A stretch of 14,756 nucleotides of DNA from Verrucomicrobiota bacterium. GTDB taxonomy: Bacteria; Verrucomicrobiota; Verrucomicrobiia; Opitutales; Opitutaceae. The notes below the pieces were generated by a model. It had not been told where the DNA came from. It saw nothing but the letters and a program-made list of their open reading frames with translations, and did not search any database. Positions 13,282-14,756 of this stretch are shown in pieces; within the stretch, counting starts at the first letter, position 1, and each line of letters starts with the position of its first letter. The DNA lies in contig JAEZAD010000352.1 in NCBI GenBank assembly GCA_023430565.1, positions 1 through 14,756 of the forward strand. The letters run 5' to 3'. Made by a program: the position numbers and the translations under genes.

Positions 13282-13305
13282 ATGTGCACCGTGACTCTTG
13301 TTCCA

Positions 13306-13449
13306 ATGACCGTTCAGCAAAAACATCTCCGCGGCTCCGCCGGCACTTCGATTACGAAGGCCGTCGTTTGCTTTTGCCGCGTCGAGATGCGTCCGGTCGC
13401 TCAAAATTGGAGCAAACAGCATCAGACCGGCCCGGGCTCTCAGGCCTAA
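13306..13449 (+). CDS. Possible 47-residue small protein (speculative)
   Basis: An ATG about 14 bases after the predicted sigma-54 start site opens a 47-codon frame ending in TAA. The product begins MTVQQKHLRG, has a CFC triplet near residue 22 and ends in SQA. It has no membrane segment or recognised motif. No Shine-Dalgarno sequence precedes it, and its codon use is less C-ending than true genes nearby, so it may be chance or part of an untranslated small RNA. Confidence 0.15.
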   Translation: MTVQQKHLRGSAGTSITKAVVCFCRVEMRPVAQNWSKQHQTGPGSQA

Positions 13450-13508
13450 ACGCTCCGTTTAACGGACCCAGTTTAGAAAATCACCTGAAGCCCGGAGGCC
13501 CCCAGCCC

Positions 13509-13528
13509 CGAGGCTCTTCCTCGTTTTT
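13509..13528 (+). terminator. Short stem plus T-run, possible weak terminator
   Basis: CGAGG (13509-13513) pairs with CCTCG (13519-13523) over a CTCTT loop and is followed directly by TTTTT. The stem is only 5 bp, so strength would be low. It lies 30 bases before the Hsp20 start and would end a transcript of about 235 nt begun at the sigma-54 site. Confidence 0.3.
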
Positions 13529-13557
13529 CCCAACCTCAACTCACCCGACTTCCTCCC

Positions 13558-13956
13558 ATGCATACGATCATCGAAACCAGCCGACCCGCCCGCCGCCGTC
13601 CTCGCCGCCCGGATACCGCTCACCGCGCCATCCGCCAGCCGAGCTACGACTGCCGCGACCAGTCCGGAGCGCTGCACCTCACGGTCTATGTTCCGGGCGT
13701 CGAGGCCGCTGGGGTCGAGATCGAGGCGCGCGGCCCCGACCTCATCGTCACCGCCCGCAAACCCCATTTCGTGCGCGTCAACTGGCAGGCGCTTCATCTG
13801 GAAACCGCCCAGCGCGATTACCAGCTGCGCCTCCGCCTGGGCCACGGCTTCGACTACCCCGCGCTGCACGCCGAAATCCATGACGGCGTGCTCACCGTGG
13901 TGTTGCCGAAACGTCACAGCTCCGAGGATCCTTTCCTCGCGCGTCGCGTCGCATAG
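13558..13956 (+). CDS. Small heat-shock protein, Hsp20/alpha-crystallin family
   Basis: This 132-residue protein has an alpha-crystallin domain at about 29-118. PSYDCRDQSGALHLTVYVPG (28-47), VEIEARGPDLIVTARK (53-68), YQLRLRLGHGFD (88-99) and AEIHDGVLTVVLPK (105-118) follow the strand order of the fold, ending in the hallmark GVLTVxLPK. Family members are ATP-independent chaperones that hold unfolding proteins. The N-terminal arm is short and Arg-rich (PARRRPRRPD), and the C-terminal extension is only 14 residues with no clear IxI motif, so oligomer assembly may be unusual. No Shine-Dalgarno sequence or CIRCE-type element is seen upstream. Confidence 0.85.
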   Translation: MHTIIETSRPARRRPRRPDTAHRAIRQPSYDCRDQSGALHLTVYVPGVEAAGVEIEARGPDLIVTARKPHFVRVNWQALHLETAQRDYQLRLRLGHGFDYPALHAEIHDGVLTVVLPKRHSSEDPFLARRVA

Positions 13957-14099
13957 CTGAGACGGAGCGCGTCGGTGCAAACCCCGCGCTCCCTCTCGTC
14001 ATCGATTTGTCGCTTCCGCGTCGTTTTCGCCAGGCACGCGGAAGATTTTCCTAAGGTCTCTGGCACAATGTTCCGAAGTTAAGGTCACCCCTACCCGTC

Positions 14100-14294
14100 A
14101 TGCCCTTTGCCGTTCCAATCAACGATGCGCAGCCTCCCGAGGCGCCGACGGCGATTGTCCGGATTTTGAATCGCGAAGACATTCAATGGAATCGTCCCGT
14201 CTTCAAAGCCCCGCCCCTCAACGTAGTCCCGCCGGTCGCTGACCTCGCGGAGCTCGCCCGGGCGGTCCGGAAACCCGACGCCATCCTCGGCTAA
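14100..14294 (+). CDS. 64-residue hypothetical protein
   Basis: I do not recognise this protein. It begins MPFAVPINDAQPPEAPTAIV, is rich in Pro and Ala, has no Cys, no membrane segment and no signal peptide, and ends DAILG. A predicted helix (VADLAELARAVRK, 46-58) is the most regular part. Support for being a real gene comes from the strong intrinsic terminator 29 bases after its stop codon. AAGG lies 15 bases before the ATG, too far for a normal ribosome binding site. TAAGGTC occurs twice, 28 bases apart (14052 and 14080), just upstream and could be a control site. The 143-bp spacer after the Hsp20 gene holds nothing else recognisable. Confidence 0.6.
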   Translation: MPFAVPINDAQPPEAPTAIVRILNREDIQWNRPVFKAPPLNVVPPVADLAELARAVRKPDAILG

Positions 14295-14322
14295 TCTGCG
14301 TTCCAGCACGCTCAACACCTTC

Positions 14323-14353
14323 AACGGCCCCGATTCGTCGGGGCCGTTTTTTT
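14323..14353 (+). terminator. Intrinsic (Rho-independent) terminator with UUCG loop
   Basis: AACGGCCCCGA (14323-14333) pairs perfectly with TCGGGGCCGTT (14338-14348) over a TTCG tetraloop. The T-run reaches seven bases (14347-14353). This 11-bp GC-rich stem is the clearest terminator in the window. It serves the 64-residue gene; the minus strand has no T-run after the stem, so it would not end rlmJ transcription. Confidence 0.95.
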
Positions 14354-14394
14354 GTCCATCGACGCCGCAGCCCGCACCCAACCTCGCACGCCGT

Positions 14395-14756
14395 TCACCT
14401 CTCCTCCACCAGCCACTCCACGCGCGCGCCACCACCCCGCGCCACGCCGAGCATCGCCGCCAGCTCCTTCGCCGCCGCCTCCGCCAGCTCCACCCATCGC
14501 CACGGCGGATTCACCACCAGCACGCCGCACCCGCGCATCTTCAATCCCGCATCTTCCTCCGCAATCGTCATCTCGACCGTCACCGTCGGCGGCAGCTTCA
14601 ACGTCCGCAGCTCCGCAAAAAACGTCTCGATCCGCGCGCGCTCCGTCAGCGGATACCACACCGCGAAAACCCCTTGCGCCAGCCGCGCCAGTCCTTCGCG
14701 AATCGCTCCCGCCACCCGCGCAAATTCGTCCACCGCCTCGAACGGCGGATCGATCA
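14395..14756 (-). CDS. rlmJ: 23S rRNA (adenine-2030-N6)-methyltransferase RlmJ, C-terminal part
   Basis: The gene runs off the right window edge; about 120 C-terminal residues are visible. Reading from the edge gives IDPPFEAVDEF, containing the RlmJ catalytic motif DPPFE (the N6-adenine methyltransferase DPPY equivalent). It continues GVFAVWYPLTERARIETFFA and GCGVLVVNPPWRW, both characteristic of the family (YhiR/ComJ). RlmJ methylates A2030 of 23S rRNA with S-adenosylmethionine; related proteins also affect use of external DNA as nutrient. The protein ends normally (VEWLVEER). The in-frame GTG near the edge is internal, not the start. Confidence 0.92.
   Translation of the reverse strand, partial: IDPPFEAVDEFARVAGAIREGLARLAQGVFAVWYPLTERARIETFFAELRTLKLPPTVTVEMTIAEEDAGLKMRGCGVLVVNPPWRWVELAEAAAKELAAMLGVARGGGARVEWLVEER

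Larger units (their letters stand above)
13202..13557. other. 356-bp gene-free stretch with promoter-like and terminator-like signals
   Basis: This spacer separates the divergent MazG-like and Hsp20 genes. It contains a sigma-54-type promoter (13265-13281), a 47-codon ORF (13306-13449) and overlapping dyads: TAAACG/CGTTTA (13447-13461) and TCCGTT/AACGGA (13454-13466). It also has two 11-nt near-identical direct repeats (AGCCCGGAGGC and AGCCCCGAGGC, about 13490-13515) and a 5-bp stem with a T-run (13509-13528). Third-base GC of the small ORF is about 67 percent by hand count, lower than the neighbouring genes. The larger reading frames across this stretch look like shadows. Confidence 0.5.

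Noticed and set aside
13200..13883. A 227-codon frame across the gene-free stretch and the Hsp20 gene
   Set aside because: It overlaps the alpha-crystallin domain in another frame and has low-complexity Arg/Pro composition.
14061..14076. TGGCACAATGTTCC as a second sigma-54 promoter
   Set aside because: The GC of the -12 element is missing.

Overview
The window suggests a high-GC member of Verrucomicrobiota, most likely close to Opitutaceae. This is inference, because no rRNA or taxonomic marker is present. It rests on the extreme C-ending codon use of the plus-strand genes, the moxR-DUF58-batA-batB-batC-batD/E gene order, mostly absent Shine-Dalgarno sequences before plus-strand genes, and intergenic and intragenic spaces full of short repeat families of the kind known from such genomes.

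Layout. Bases 3-554 hold the end of a SAM-dependent methyltransferase. A minus-strand GGQ release-factor-like gene follows at 632-1027. Bases 1182-9200 form one long plus-strand aerotolerance-type (Bat) operon: MoxR AAA+ ATPase, DUF58 protein, two membrane-anchored von Willebrand A (VWA) proteins (BatA, BatB), a Gln-rich secreted or membrane-attached protein in the BatC position, and an 866-residue BatD-BatE-like fusion. MoxR ATPases are thought to act as chaperones on VWA partners. BatA, BatB, BatC-like and BatDE would form the envelope assembly. The rest is a set of small housekeeping genes: Nudix hydrolase and LOG-family protein (minus strand, coupled), glutamyl-Q tRNA(Asp) synthetase, Mog molybdopterin adenylyltransferase, a MIF-like tautomerase, an FmdB-like small protein, a MazG-like pyrophosphohydrolase (minus), a short Hsp20 protein, a 64-residue orphan closed by a very good intrinsic terminator, and the C-terminal part of RlmJ (minus), which runs off the window end.

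The most striking feature is how repeats are woven into the genes. A dyad repeat rich in CCAAGCTCCA / TGGAGCTTGG occupies four junctions in and after the Bat operon. One copy encodes most of the N-terminus of the BatC-like protein, including a signal-peptide-like hydrophobic stretch. Repeat copies also supply the C-terminal residues and stop codons of BatB and the Nudix protein, and a different dyad repeat supplies the GTG start of gluQ. A 7-nt tandem repeat (CTCAACY) lies inside the coding sequences of DUF58, BatB and BatDE. Three copies of the common TTCTGAGCGAAGCGAAGAAT repeat sit in operon spacers.

The only long gene-free stretch (13202-13557) has a near-consensus sigma-54 promoter, a 47-codon small ORF, overlapping dyads and a short stem plus T-run. 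It may encode an unrecognised small transcript. I found no tRNA, rRNA, CRISPR array, transposase or prophage gene.
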